A stretch of DNA of 64,000 nt from Sporomusa sphaeroides DSM 2875 (GCF_001941975.2 NZ_CP146991.1:2696501-2760500), one strand, 5' to 3'. Shown: positions 35,838 through 44,426, counted from the first letter of the stretch. Numbers and translations: made by a program. Notes: generated by a model from the sequence alone, not told the origin.

Positions 35838-37082
35838 ATGGATTTAAACACGGTATGTTTTATCATGTTCAGTTTTTTGCTTTTGGGTTATCTGTTATTG
35901 GAGGGCTTTGATTACGGCGTTGGCATGCTTCACCCTTTCCTTGGCAAGTCGGAAAGTGAGAAACGAGCAATACTCCAAACCATAGCTCCCGTATGGGAAG
36001 GAAATGAAGTCTGGCTAATTGCCGCCGGCGCAGTACTGTTCGCCGGCTTTCCTGACGTTTATGCCACTTTATTCTCCGGGTTATATCTTGCGTTGCTGCT
36101 CATCCTCGTGACGTTGATTCTGCGAGGCGTAGCCTTTGAATTTCGTAATCAGGATAACAACCCGGCGTGGCGGAAGTTTTGGGATTGGAGCATATTTCTC
36201 GGCAGTATAATACCCGCCTTGCTCTGGGGAATCGCCCTTGCCAACCTGCTGTACGGATTACCCATAGACGGTGAAAAGCAGTATGTGGGTACTTTCGGCG
36301 ATTTACTAAGCATATATTCACTGACCGGTGGCCTATTTTTCACCCTCCTGTTCCTGCTCCATGGAACAGTTTTCCTCACCCTGCGATTGGATCATCGCTT
36401 TACGCCGCAGGTCAGAAAAATCGGTCTCACTACCAGTAAGTACGCAATACTTTTGTCTGCAGGATTCATCCTCCTGTCATTTCTGCGTACCGACCTGACA
36501 GCAAAACTTGTTCCTGCCGTGGCCTTGGCCGCACTATTCTTAGCGTTACTTTTTTGCTGCCGGTACTTAAAGGATCACCAATATGTACTCAGTTTTATTT
36601 TTAGTACCACTGCAATTATTTCCACTGTTGCTGCCATCTTCACCGGCTTGTTTCCCAGGTTGATTGTGTCCAGCCTGAACCCTGATTGGAGCCTCACTGT
36701 TTATAACTCGGCTTCTAACCCTTTAACCTTAAAAATCATGGCTGTCACAATGGCAATCGTGTTACCGGCTGTGCTTGCATTCGAGATTTGGAAATATCAC
36801 ATTTTCAGAGAAAGGGTAAATATCAACAACGCTACTATTGAGTCACATAAGCTATTATGGGAACAATTGCATTGGCAATTACAGCAATTAATAACGCATT
36901 CACGTAATCTTATTACTATTATCAAGAAAGGAAAGAAAACCTTAGGTAGTAGTGTGAATAGCCTTGACAAAGTTCCGGAAACAGCAACAGCAAATGAGCT
37001 GCAGAAATTCCGGGAGTTAATACGCTACGGTCGTCAAGTGGCACAGCTAGTTGCCAAGATGATAAATAGATTGAGAAACTAA
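35838..37082 (+). CDS. cydB: Cytochrome bd ubiquinol oxidase subunit II with C-terminal extension
   Basis: 414 residues from the ATG at 35838 (AGGTG upstream). The first ~335 residues are CydB: LLLEGFDYGVGMLHPFLGKSE, the conserved APVWEGNEVWLIAAGAVLFAGFPDVYATLFSG in two stretches (about 52-84), and TLRGVAFEFRNQ. About 75 further residues (after KYHIFRERVN, about 338) form a polar, helical, probably cytoplasmic tail with two amphipathic segments; CydB usually ends soon after its last helix. The extension has no recognised domain. Operon with cydA; no cydC/D or cydX seen nearby. Confidence 0.92.
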   Translation: MDLNTVCFIMFSFLLLGYLLLEGFDYGVGMLHPFLGKSESEKRAILQTIAPVWEGNEVWLIAAGAVLFAGFPDVYATLFSGLYLALLLILVTLILRGVAFEFRNQDNNPAWRKFWDWSIFLGSIIPALLWGIALANLLYGLPIDGEKQYVGTFGDLLSIYSLTGGLFFTLLFLLHGTVFLTLRLDHRFTPQVRKIGLTTSKYAILLSAGFILLSFLRTDLTAKLVPAVALAALFLALLFCCRYLKDHQYVLSFIFSTTAIISTVAAIFTGLFPRLIVSSLNPDWSLTVYNSASNPLTLKIMAVTMAIVLPAVLAFEIWKYHIFRERVNINNATIESHKLLWEQLHWQLQQLITHSRNLITIIKKGKKTLGSSVNSLDKVPETATANELQKFRELIRYGRQVAQLVAKMINRLRN

Positions 37083-37110
37083 GGGATACTTACTCTTGGC
37101 CGCAGTTTCA

Positions 37111-37947
37111 TTAAACCTCTCGAACCAGTTTTTCTACATCATCGATTAATTTTTTCAGGCATGTACATGCCTGTTCTTCTTCGTGTCCAGCTAACGAGAA
37201 TAAATTTTCTATCCTCCGCCCATACTCAGGCGGTTTGACCTGAAATCCGTCAATCATGCGGACAGCTTTTTTCTCATTGATACAGTACTCACCGTTGAGT
37301 GCGAACAGTACCTGGTTAAGACAGGAAACCGAACGGACCAGATGCGCTGCTACATAATACGCATCATGCTTATTTTTGTTCTTATCAGCAAACATATGAG
37401 AAAATCCGGCTTCAAACATAAAAAAGCGAATTATTGCCTCCCTCATGTTCTGTGGGTAAGGCTGGGTTTTATTCTGCATCTCCTGTAGTTTCCCATCGCG
37501 ATCAAAGAGTATTCTGCAAATGGCTAGTTCCCCCATGTACATGGCATTTAGGTAAGCATGAGGATGCCCGGTTTGATAGTGGGCAGTAATCCTGCCTTCC
37601 CGACAATCCTCAATAGCCTGCTCCACTCGCAGAATATCCCGCAGAATGAAATCTACATGGCAGCCGTTAATCATAAGCCAGCCACCGCCATTAACCCAGT
37701 TTCCCCACGCCCCGGGAGGTGCGATCAAACCGGTCCCGTGTTCACTGTCCAACACCGTAGCTGCCTTGTCCAGAACGGTTAAATCAAGGGTATCGCTATG
37801 ATAATAGATTCCAATATCAATGTCGGATTCAAGAGTATGAGTTCCTCTTGCTCTTGAACCGCCCAACACAACACCCGCTATCCCCATAATAGGGGTCAGA
37901 GTATTGCGAACCGATTGTAATATAGTTTCTATTTGATCCATTTTCAT
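37111..37947 (-). CDS. Pol-beta-type nucleotidyltransferase (DUF4037-like)
   Basis: 278 residues. N-terminal nucleotidyltransferase fold with GGSRARGTHTLESDIDIGIYY (about 29-49; GS-x-A-x-G...SDxD) and a third acidic residue in HVDFILRD (about 99). The C-terminal half is helical (FFMFEAGFSHMFADKNKNKHDAYYVAAHLVRSV in two helices), as in aminoglycoside nucleotidyltransferase-like and DUF4037 proteins. May modify a small molecule or a protein; substrate unknown. Stands alone, convergent with cydB. Confidence 0.75.
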   Translation of the reverse strand: MKMDQIETILQSVRNTLTPIMGIAGVVLGGSRARGTHTLESDIDIGIYYHSDTLDLTVLDKAATVLDSEHGTGLIAPPGAWGNWVNGGGWLMINGCHVDFILRDILRVEQAIEDCREGRITAHYQTGHPHAYLNAMYMGELAICRILFDRDGKLQEMQNKTQPYPQNMREAIIRFFMFEAGFSHMFADKNKNKHDAYYVAAHLVRSVSCLNQVLFALNGEYCINEKKAVRMIDGFQVKPPEYGRRIENLFSLAGHEEEQACTCLKKLIDDVEKLVREV

Positions 37948-38038
37948 TTACCTCCCAAACAAGCTTCTCAAAGCCTTAAGGACTATGAGAAGCTTGCCAA
38001 TTACTGTTTAACGGCTATTATATAATTTAAAATTGAAC

Positions 38039-39328
38039 CTACACCGCCAGATAGCGAATATATACATAAACAGTCGCTATAAGTACAGATAGTAACATTA
38101 TCGGAAAACCTATGAAAAAAAATCGCATAAACGAAATATGGACTCCCTCTTGTGCAGCTAATCCTACCACGATTAGGTTTGCGCTAGCACCAATTAAACT
38201 GCCGTTTCCACCAAAACAAGCCCCTAATGCTAAACTCCACCACAAAGGTTCTAAGTTCGCAATTCCCATTAACCCCATGTCCTGAATCATTGGTATCATT
38301 GTAGCAACAAATGGGATATTATCCACAAATGCGGAGGCAATTGCACTTAACCACAAAATCAAGATAGCCGTAACCTTAATATCCCCACCGGTAAACGCGA
38401 TGGCACTTCGAGCCAAACTACTGATAATCCCTGTTTCGATAAGACCAGAGACTACTACAAAAAGACCTACAAAAAAGAAAATTGTACTCCATTCTACCCG
38501 GCTAAAAGCATGCTCAAGGTCATGATCGGTTTTACTTGTAAGCAATAACAAGATAAAGGCTCCCCCCAGTGCTACTGTTGCCGACTCCAAATGAAGAAGC
38601 TGGTGTAGAAAGAAGCCGAGGATAGTTAGGCTTAAAACTATTAAACTCTGCTTTAGAAGAACTTTGTCTTTTAATTCCTTTTTTTCATCCAAACTCATGA
38701 GTCCTGATTTTAACTCCTCTGTAGTCTTAAGCTGCTTACGATATATTAAGAGTAAAATAATCAGGGTTATAATTAAGGTTACCGCTGAAATGAACGCCAA
38801 ATTATTAATAAACGCCATAAATGAAAGCTCCTTTACCGCACTGCCGATCATAATGTTCGGAGGATCTCCAATTAGAGTAGCCGTACCACCTATATTAGAT
38901 GCGATAATCTCGGTAATGAGATAAGGTTCAGGATTGACTTTTAACTGCCTAGTGATGCTAAAGGTTACTGGAACCATCAGCAATACAGTTGTGACATTAT
39001 CAAGAAATGCAGAAGATACAGCGGTAATGATAGCCAATAAAAAAAGAATTTTTAAGGGGTCTCCCTTTGCTTTTTTTGCAGCTACGATAGCTATATATTT
39101 GAATAATCCCGTTTCACCTGTTATGGCAACAATAATCATCATACCAGTCAATAAGCCTAATGTATTAAAATCGATATGATGAAGTGCAGTTTCCTGACTA
39201 ACAACCCCCAAGGCCAACATGATTATGCCACCGATCATTGCTACAATAGTGCGGTGTACCTTCTCAGAAATAATAAATGCATAAGTCAATAAAAATACAC
39301 TAATTGCCAAGATTGCTTGTTTTTCCAT
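38039..39328 (-). CDS. ArsB/NhaD (ion transporter superfamily) permease
   Basis: 429 residues, about 11-12 helices, with the duplicated signatures of the IT superfamily: helix-hairpin SSAFLDNVTTVLLMVPVTF, ASNIGGTATLIGDPPNIMI, and in the second half SAFVDNIPFVATMIPMI and ACFGGNGSLIGASANLIV. Such permeases move arsenite, Na+/H+ or organic anions. SD AGGAGG precedes ATG. A terminator-like hairpin (39374-39397) stands in its leader, preceded by a 49-codon membrane gene; both may be under the MarR-type regulator at 40988. It might replace the lost Acr3 pump, but that is speculation. Confidence 0.85.
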   Translation of the reverse strand: MEKQAILAISVFLLTYAFIISEKVHRTIVAMIGGIIMLALGVVSQETALHHIDFNTLGLLTGMMIIVAITGETGLFKYIAIVAAKKAKGDPLKILFLLAIITAVSSAFLDNVTTVLLMVPVTFSITRQLKVNPEPYLITEIIASNIGGTATLIGDPPNIMIGSAVKELSFMAFINNLAFISAVTLIITLIILLLIYRKQLKTTEELKSGLMSLDEKKELKDKVLLKQSLIVLSLTILGFFLHQLLHLESATVALGGAFILLLLTSKTDHDLEHAFSRVEWSTIFFFVGLFVVVSGLIETGIISSLARSAIAFTGGDIKVTAILILWLSAIASAFVDNIPFVATMIPMIQDMGLMGIANLEPLWWSLALGACFGGNGSLIGASANLIVVGLAAQEGVHISFMRFFFIGFPIMLLSVLIATVYVYIRYLAV

Positions 39329-39373
39329 AATTCATCCTCCTGTCTCATTGTTATCATCCCCCAAAAACAAAAA

Positions 39374-39397
39374 GGAACCCCATTGTGAACAGGCTCC
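39374..39397 (-). promoter_or_regulatory. Attenuator-like hairpin in the permease leader
   Basis: Minus strand: GGAGCCTGTT-CAC-AATGGGGTTCC, imperfect, followed by TTTTTGTTTTT, 46 bases before the permease ATG. Its 5' arm starts in GGAGGAG. The hairpin at 39672-39697 has a very similar sequence and position upstream of the 49-codon gene. Confidence 0.5.
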
Positions 39398-39479
39398 TCC
39401 AAAAATCCAAAAGATATTTAATTTTCTAATATATACTATATCATAATGTATAATGAATAGCACATCAAAGGCAATTTAA

Positions 39480-39629
39480 TCATGGATGATTCTTCCTCTC
39501 AAACCACATAAAGGCTCCTCCAAGCACTCCTACCAATGCCATCAATAGCGCTCCCCGAAAGCCGAGAACGTAAACTCCTATACCAATACCAATAGCAGTA
39601 ATTAATGCCCACCATAAAAATTCTAGCAT
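39480..39629 (-). CDS. Small membrane protein (49 aa)
   Basis: GAGGTG and an 8-base spacer precede ATG at 39629. The product has two hydrophobic segments (WWALITAIGIGIGVYVLGF and ALLMALVGVLGGAFMWF) and a basic-acidic tail (ERKNHP). No known family. It sits 150 bases upstream of the permease and each has its own hairpin leader of similar sequence, suggesting co-regulation and perhaps a joint role. Confidence 0.6.
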   Translation of the reverse strand: MLEFLWWALITAIGIGIGVYVLGFRGALLMALVGVLGGAFMWFERKNHP

Positions 39630-39671
39630 AGCCGCTCACCTCTGTTATTATTTTCCAGAAAAAAAATAATA

Positions 39672-39697
39672 AGGAGCCTGTTGTTGAACAGACTCCT
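39672..39697 (-). promoter_or_regulatory. Attenuator-like hairpin before the 49-aa membrane gene
   Basis: Minus strand: AGGAGTCTGTT-CAAC-AACAGGCTCCT followed by TATTATTTTTTTT: a clear terminator shape, ending 43 bases before the ATG at 39629. Shares the AAATAT...GGAGGAG(T/C)CTGTT arm with the permease leader. Confidence 0.6.
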
Positions 39698-39867
39698 CCT
39701 AGAACCCCAATCAATATTTACTTTTAGATAATTATATCATATCTCACAATAGAAACGCAAGCCTCTTTGCCGGCGTCATGACCTACAAGCTACTACACCC
39801 TTGTTCCGGCTCACGATAGCCAAGCAAGGCTGTATAATAAATCACTTAGATAACAACCCTCATAATA

Positions 39868-39909
39868 CTCTTACAACTGTAGTTGTCACAACAACCACAG
39901 TTGTAAGAG
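39868..39909. promoter_or_regulatory. Probable MarR operator 3 (upstream of 49-aa gene/permease)
   Basis: CTCTTACAACTGTAGTTGT and its complement, with one mismatch and a 4-base centre, form a 19+19 inverted repeat containing the GTTGT-CAC-ACAAC core also found at 40944-40981 and 41431-41445. Confidence 0.55.
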
Positions 39910-40016
39910 TAACCTATTTTATACTACCATATACGAGGCAGCCCGTTAGCTTGATAATCATAATCTTTAGCCTGCAACAAGCGAACTGTTTTGCAATGAT
40001 AATATTCCAGCAGGTA

Positions 40017-40748
40017 CTAGAGACGCTTGGCGACTTTATTCCAAGCTTCTTTATCGAGAAAACTACCATGAGCATTGCTTTCCATCTCTTTAAATAGACT
40101 TAAAGGCATACTAAAAGAGAGCAAATCGGCATCAATAACAGGACGAGCGGAAATATCAATCATTCCTACTATTGCATTAGGTTTCTCTTGGGCCGCTTCA
40201 CTCCAAGGTAATAAGCAGGTTGAGTGGCAGCCTGCCGCAAACGGAATTTTGACGCTACTTTCTGATCGGCCATAATTAGCCAAGACCACCATGGCAGATA
40301 ACTGATCGGGATTCACATAAAATACAATAACCTCTGGTTTTTCCTTATCTTCGTCTACTTCTGCCAGCGGCTTAAATACCACATACTGTTCAGGTATATC
40401 AGTTATCGGCAGGTGATCTACAAAGCTTTGAGCCATTGCCGGTGTCTTTTTATAGGCCTCGCCAGGCGGGTATCCCTCCCCACTTCCTGTAGAAAGAAAA
40501 TTAGTAATACCGCCTGGAAAGCCACTGTAAAGATTCCCCAACCCTAGTCCAACTCCACCACCTAGACATCCAAAAGTTTTACGGCTAAATACAACTGTCC
40601 TGCCTTTAGTCGCTGCTGTAAGCATTGCCGCTACACAACCCCATTTTTGCTCGGCAAATTCGAGTGCTTTCTCAGGCTTTTCATTGGTAAATAAAACAGC
40701 TACAGGCGAATAACGAAGCTTTAGCCTACTTGCCAGTTCACTTTTCAT
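40017..40748 (-). CDS. DUF169 family protein
   Basis: About 243 residues from the ATG at 40748 (GGAGG upstream; an in-frame ATG lies 7 codons earlier). DUF169 hallmarks: N-terminal LRYSPVAVLFTNEKPEKA, CVAAMLTAATKGRTVVF, FGCLGGGVGLGL, and the late PFAAGCHSTCLLPWSEA with conserved cysteines. Function unknown; proteins of the family occur in anaerobes and may bind a metal or cofactor through these cysteines. It is followed on the same strand by the 49-aa gene and permease, and a 38-bp perfect palindrome stands upstream of its promoter. Confidence 0.85.
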   Translation of the reverse strand: MKSELASRLKLRYSPVAVLFTNEKPEKALEFAEQKWGCVAAMLTAATKGRTVVFSRKTFGCLGGGVGLGLGNLYSGFPGGITNFLSTGSGEGYPPGEAYKKTPAMAQSFVDHLPITDIPEQYVVFKPLAEVDEDKEKPEVIVFYVNPDQLSAMVVLANYGRSESSVKIPFAAGCHSTCLLPWSEAAQEKPNAIVGMIDISARPVIDADLLSFSMPLSLFKEMESNAHGSFLDKEAWNKVAKRL

Positions 40749-40943
40749 AGTCTGTTTTCCTCCTAACATTATGCATACTCTTTCGCAGGGCTGTCCTGAC
40801 CTTCTAAGAATTATTTCTCCCTTCCTCCCTTTTTATTCGAACCGTTTTGCACAGTGCATCCTATCATCCCCTTTCTATTTAGCTGCAACTTCAAATAACA
40901 CAAAATAGCATATTAAAATTCATACATTATAATGAATATACTA

Positions 40944-40981
40944 TTTGCAGTTATAGTTGTCATGACAACTATAACTGCAAA
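40944..40981. promoter_or_regulatory. 38-bp perfect palindrome, probable MarR operator 2
   Basis: TTTGCAGTTATAGTTGTCA and its exact complement meet at TCATGA. It lies between the marR stop and the DUF169 gene, just upstream of a TATAAT-like box for DUF169 (minus strand, near 40930). The inner TAGTTGTCATGACAACTA matches the other two operators; as RNA it is also a strong hairpin that could end marR transcripts. Confidence 0.65.
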
Positions 40982-40987
40982 AAAAAC

Positions 40988-41413
40988 CTATTTAATATTA
41001 TAGTAAATTTGATTTAACATATTTTTCAATTCTGTCACTTTATGTTCATCGATTCCTGTTGTTGCTTTATCTAATAGTTCTTTAGCCCTGGGAATTAATT
41101 GTTCCCTCACTGCCCACCCTTTGTCAGTCAGAAATATTTGAAAAGCCCTTTTATCTACAGGATGAGGTTTTCGGACAATCAATTCTTTCATTTGTAATTT
41201 CTCTAAAATGCGATTTGTATTGGGTTTATCTTTGTCGATTCTGTCTGACAACTCTTTAGGGGTAACACCTTCTTGTTCCCATAAACAATTAAGTATGGCC
41301 CATTGCTCTGGTGTAACATCATATTCTTTGAGTCGTTGCAGCAATTCATTTTTGAGTTTTGCATTCGTCTTATTTAAGATAAACCCCAAGGAGTCATTCA
41401 ATTTAAATTCCAT
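40988..41413 (-). CDS. MarR-family regulator of the DUF169/permease group
   Basis: 141 residues, complete MarR fold: dimer helix LGFILNKTNAKLKNELLQRL, winged helix (about 35-100) with EGVTPKELSDRIDKDKPNTNRIL and the wing VRKPHPVDKRAFQIFLT, whose D-x-R is conserved. Its promoter on the minus strand is TTGACT (41475-41470), 17 bases, TATAAT (41452-41447), and the operator TAGTTGTCACAACAA directly follows the -10, so it should repress itself. The same core recurs before DUF169 and before the 49-aa gene. Confidence 0.9.
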   Translation of the reverse strand: MEFKLNDSLGFILNKTNAKLKNELLQRLKEYDVTPEQWAILNCLWEQEGVTPKELSDRIDKDKPNTNRILEKLQMKELIVRKPHPVDKRAFQIFLTDKGWAVREQLIPRAKELLDKATTGIDEHKVTELKNMLNQIYYNIK

Positions 41414-41430
41414 TTATACCACCATTATGA

Positions 41431-41475
41431 TTGTTGTGACAACTATATTATACTTATTTAACAATTTTTAGTCAA
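41431..41475 (-). promoter_or_regulatory. marR promoter with operator 1
   Basis: TTGACT/17/TATAAT promoter and, immediately downstream, TAGTTGTCACAACAA (41445-41431), an inverted repeat with GTTGT/ACAAC arms. Classical autoregulation layout. Confidence 0.75.
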
Positions 41476-41581
41476 CATGTACCTAATTTCCAGCTATGAG
41501 AGCTGATGATGCGCTACAGCTTGTCCGCGCTATACTGCCGCACCGGCACGCCTTGGACACGTTGTTGTTGACATGCCGCTT

Positions 41582-42181
41582 TTATTCTTCCTTATCGGTA
41601 AAAAAGGTATCAATCATTTTCTCTGCCAGACGTTTCGAAGCATTGGCCTGAGCAACCAGCATCAAGATGATTAAAAGAAGCTCAGCCGCATTCCGGTTAG
41701 TTGTTTCTATAGCAGCTGTTTTGCTCTCTATATATTTGACTTTTTCCTCAAAAGTATCGTAGAATTCTGCGAACTGTTCCTTTCTTAACTCCAGGAAGGT
41801 TATGTATATCTCTTGGAGAGGAATAACATCATCATCAGGGGTATTAATATCGTTCAAAATAGGGGCAAAGATTTTTTTGATATCACTAATTGAAAGAATG
41901 CTTTTTAATTGGGAAATCAATATTAGAAGCATAATATGCTGTCTTCCATATTTTCGATTTTGAGGCGGTATCAACAGTTGATCTTTGGTATAATTGTTGA
42001 TCATGGTTTTTGTTAGACCCTTGTCAGCTGACTCTCTTTTTAGCCAATAAAGCCTATTGTTAAGAAACTCTAATAGCTGGTCCATATAAAGATTTATATC
42101 AGGGATATCGTCCACCTGAATATCTTCGGTCAGGCCAAGACTTTCGATGATCGTTTGTATGGTTTCCTTGTTATATTCCAT
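41582..42181 (-). CDS. DUF1836 family protein
   Basis: About 199 residues from MEYNKETIQ (AAAGGA upstream). The first ~120 residues match DUF1836, which has a MerR-like helix-turn-helix: KGLTKTMINNYTKDQLLIPP, NRKYGRQHIMLLILISQLK, and SISDIKKIFAPI. Probably DNA binding. The C-terminal half is helical, with a hydrophobic stretch near 175. Alone on the minus strand; no neighbour suggests a role. Confidence 0.8.
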   Translation of the reverse strand: MEYNKETIQTIIESLGLTEDIQVDDIPDINLYMDQLLEFLNNRLYWLKRESADKGLTKTMINNYTKDQLLIPPQNRKYGRQHIMLLILISQLKSILSISDIKKIFAPILNDINTPDDDVIPLQEIYITFLELRKEQFAEFYDTFEEKVKYIESKTAAIETTNRNAAELLLIILMLVAQANASKRLAEKMIDTFFTDKEE

Positions 42182-42353
42182 GATTATATCCATTCCTTTC
42201 GCTCCGTTCCAGGCACAAAACAGAATAAAATCCCTATTTGTTTTGGGGAACCAGTCTGTAGATACACACCGGGTGTTAGACGGCCCCTAATTAAAAATAT
42301 ATTCCATATAACCTTCTCTATGACACGAATAAAGCGATTAACTGCTATTATGC

Positions 42354-42403
42354 AAAATGATATGCAGTAGTTTCTTGTTTTAGAAACTACTGCATATCAT
42401 TTT
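42354..42403. repeat. 22-bp perfect inverted repeat in a 460-bp non-coding stretch
   Basis: AAAATGATATGCAGTAGTTTCT and its exact complement around TGTTTT, with T-rich flanks on both strands. Terminator-shaped in both directions although no gene ends close by on either strand. The rest of 42182-42654 is AT-rich and shows no convincing gene. Confidence 0.6.
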
Positions 42404-42654
42404 GTTTACTATGTTACCCGGTATGTCGCACGTTGGTTTTGTATATACAATGTTTCGTGTTTTATTATCCATTATATATATATTAGTTAAACAAAAAAAC
42501 GAAACGAAAAAGAGAGTAATTTAAAGATAACATGTGTTTTTGGCGAAATACAGTCACTTTGGCTAGTTACTGTGAATACTATATCACGACAGAACGAATT
42601 ATCAATGCTAGCGCAAACTTAGCGGAAATTTAAATTGAAAGGGAGAGAACATCT

Positions 42655-42996
42655 TTGGTTAAAGTGGGATTTATCATTTGTCCGCACTGTAGCGACATGA
42701 CTTGGGAAACAAAAGAGTTTGCAGCAGTAAAAACAGGAGCGGGTGCATTTAGAAATTTAGGCCCGGCTGCAGTAGTTGGCTGTATTGCCTGCGCTGGGTG
42801 TCCAGGCAAGCAAGTAGTAAATAGAGCTAAATTATTGATAAAATGTGGCGCCGATATAATTGCGATGTCCTCTTGCATGAGCAGTACCACCGCGGATAAA
42901 AATGCCTGTCCTTATTATGAGCATATCCTGGAAGAACTGTCTAAAAAGTTAAGAACGACGATTGTTATTGACTGCCGTAATGGCGCTGGCGCTTAA
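42655..42996 (+). CDS. CGGC-domain (putative metal-binding) protein
   Basis: 113 residues from a TTG with GGGAGAG upstream. CGGC domain (PF08821): ICPHCSDMT (CxxC-like), VGCIACAGCPGKQVV (C-x-x-C-x-x-C-P-G-K), and a later SSCMSS...ACPYYEHI. The cysteine pattern suggests zinc or iron-sulfur binding. Usually 110-130 residues, so complete. A small membrane protein gene follows 42 bases downstream. Confidence 0.8.
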   Translation: MVKVGFIICPHCSDMTWETKEFAAVKTGAGAFRNLGPAAVVGCIACAGCPGKQVVNRAKLLIKCGADIIAMSSCMSSTTADKNACPYYEHILEELSKKLRTTIVIDCRNGAGA

Positions 42997-43038
42997 CCTG
43001 TCAGTAAACACACAGATTTCATAAATGGAGGTATCTAC

Positions 43039-43176
43039 GTGAGTATAGAGGAAATAGTCTTATTAATTGCCGTAACTGCCGGTTTGATAGGGGCAACGAT
43101 TTATCGCAGCAACAAAATGCTTGGGAAACTAAAAATCACGAATACGGATAGCAAGAAAAAAGATTCGAACCGCTGA
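43039..43176 (+). CDS. Small single-helix membrane protein (45 aa)
   Basis: GTG start with GGAGG 7 bases upstream, following the CGGC gene. The product has one N-terminal helix (EEIVLLIAVTAGLIGATIY) and a lysine-rich tail (SKKKDSNR). Small membrane proteins of this build accompany FeoB and other metal systems, but no family can be assigned. Confidence 0.55.
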   Translation: MSIEEIVLLIAVTAGLIGATIYRSNKMLGKLKITNTDSKKKDSNR

Positions 43177-43199
43177 AGTGATCCTAACTAAAAAGTTAA

Positions 43200-43310
43200 A
43201 CAAAGTCTTTATCGGTTTGGCAAAATACATGGCGAATAAATCACCCGGCGTCCAGAGTGCCAAATCCCCAACCGTGTAACCGGTCTGCACATCCCATTCT
43301 TTCTTATTCT
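43200..43310 (-). pseudogene. Remnant resembling a cyclophilin-like-fold protein
   Basis: The minus strand encodes EWDVQTGYTVGDLALWTPGD and LFAMYFAKPIKTL in one frame without a start codon or full domain. The GD(L/I)xxW-x-PG pattern is that of cyclophilin-like (PF18050-type) proteins. It lies just downstream of the cupin gene. Short and incomplete. Confidence 0.35.
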
Positions 43311-43315
43311 GTCTC

Positions 43316-43726
43316 CTATTTCAAGTGACTATATTCTTCATCACTGACCGCTTCCAGCCATTCATTGGCGGTCTCATCTCCCGGCACTTCCACTGCAAGA
43401 TGGGCAAACCAGCTATCTTTGGCCGCGCCATGCCAGTGTTTGACACTGACACGGATGTTTACTACATCTCCGGGCCCTAGTTCCTGCGCCGGCTTCCCCC
43501 ACTCCTGATACCAGCCTCTGCCGGCAGTGCAAAGCAAAATCTGTCCGCCGCCTTTTGCAGCCCGATGAATATGCCAGTTGTTGCGACAGCCCGGCTCAAA
43601 GGTCACATTGCCGATCACAACATCGCTTGTGGACAGCATATTCAAATAACTCTGTCCAACAAAATACCGGGCATACGCTTCATTCTTTTCCCCCATAGGA
43701 AATACGCTCAACTCTGCTGGTTTCAT
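43316..43726 (-). CDS. Cupin-domain protein
   Basis: About 136 residues from MKPAELSVF (GGAGGAG about 11 bases upstream). Single cupin: motif 1 GCRNNWHIHRAAKGGGQILLC (G-x5-H-x-H...E-like region) and motif 2 PGDVVNIRVSVKHWHGA (PGD...H). Two His of motif 1 and one of motif 2 can hold a metal. Proteins of this size are often fused to or paired with carboxymuconolactone decarboxylases; here it stands alone. Confidence 0.8.
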   Translation of the reverse strand: MKPAELSVFPMGEKNEAYARYFVGQSYLNMLSTSDVVIGNVTFEPGCRNNWHIHRAAKGGGQILLCTAGRGWYQEWGKPAQELGPGDVVNIRVSVKHWHGAAKDSWFAHLAVEVPGDETANEWLEAVSDEEYSHLK

Positions 43727-43886
43727 CTTATTGGGTTCTCCTCCTGCTCTTGCGTGTTCTGTACTATAATCGGCATGTGGTTTCACCGCCTTATGGTGAT
43801 AGGATAGCACTTGGAGTTAGCACCAAGTCAAGCATTTTATAGAAATTTTACCGTAAAATGAAAAGGTAACTTCGTGATGGGCCCTA

Positions 43887-44324
43887 TTGGTAGGCGTTGT
43901 ATGGCTCGGGGGAAAATGGCGCTGGAACCATCTGGCAGGGCTTTTAGTAGCAGGCATCGGGATGGCAATTATCGCTTCTCAACAGGGCGGTGAGATGACG
44001 ACAGCCGGATTTTGGCTGGTTACAGCCGCCGCTGCTTGCTGGGGTGTGGGCAATGTCATCATGCGCCGGGCTACTCAAGGTGTACCGGCTTTTCCTATGC
44101 TGTCGCTGATTGTTTGGATGGGTTTTTTAGCTATTCTTCCGTTAGCGGTATTGTCGTTGCTGCTGGAAGGCTACGATTCCTGGCTGTCAGCCTGGCAGGC
44201 ACCTACCTGGACAGGCATTGGCTCGCTTATTTATTTGGCTTTGGTGGCTAATCTGGTTGGATATGGACTATGGGGAAAACTGCTTTCCTGGAATATAGGC
44301 AAAAAGTCTGAAACCTCCTGTTGA
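43887..44324 (+). pseudogene. EamA/RhaT-type exporter fragment
   Basis: About 135 recognisable residues correspond to the middle of a ten-helix EamA transporter such as an O-acetylserine/cysteine exporter: VGVVWLGGKWRWNHLAGLLV, FWLVTAAAACWGVGNVIMRR, and VANLVGYGLWGKLLS. The N-terminal ~90 and C-terminal ~50 residues are missing; the frame ends in unrelated residues (NIGKKSETSC). TTG is the only start and has no SD. Not a functional transporter. Confidence 0.7.
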
Positions 44325-44349
44325 TGCCGATGCCAGTTCCTCATTGTTC

Positions 44350-44389
44350 AAAGCCTATGAAGTTAGGTGCCACCTGCTTCATAGGCTTT
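44350..44389 (+). terminator. Terminator-like hairpin, dispersed element copy 6 (diverged)
   Basis: AAAGCCTATGAAG/CTTCATAGGCTTT with an inner AGGT-GCC-ACCT helix: the same two-tier plan as hairpin 2 of the other copies, with different outer bases. A weak T-rich tail (ATTCCCCTCTT) follows. Ends 25 bases after the EamA fragment. Confidence 0.6.
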
Positions 44390-44426
44390 ATTCCCCTCTT
44401 ACCTGGCCGCATTACGAGCAGTTTGG

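Noticed and set aside
40944-40981. 38-bp palindrome as a simple intrinsic terminator of marR
   Set aside because: The U-rich run precedes rather than follows the stem on the minus strand, and the core matches two other intergenic dyads, so an operator is the better reading.
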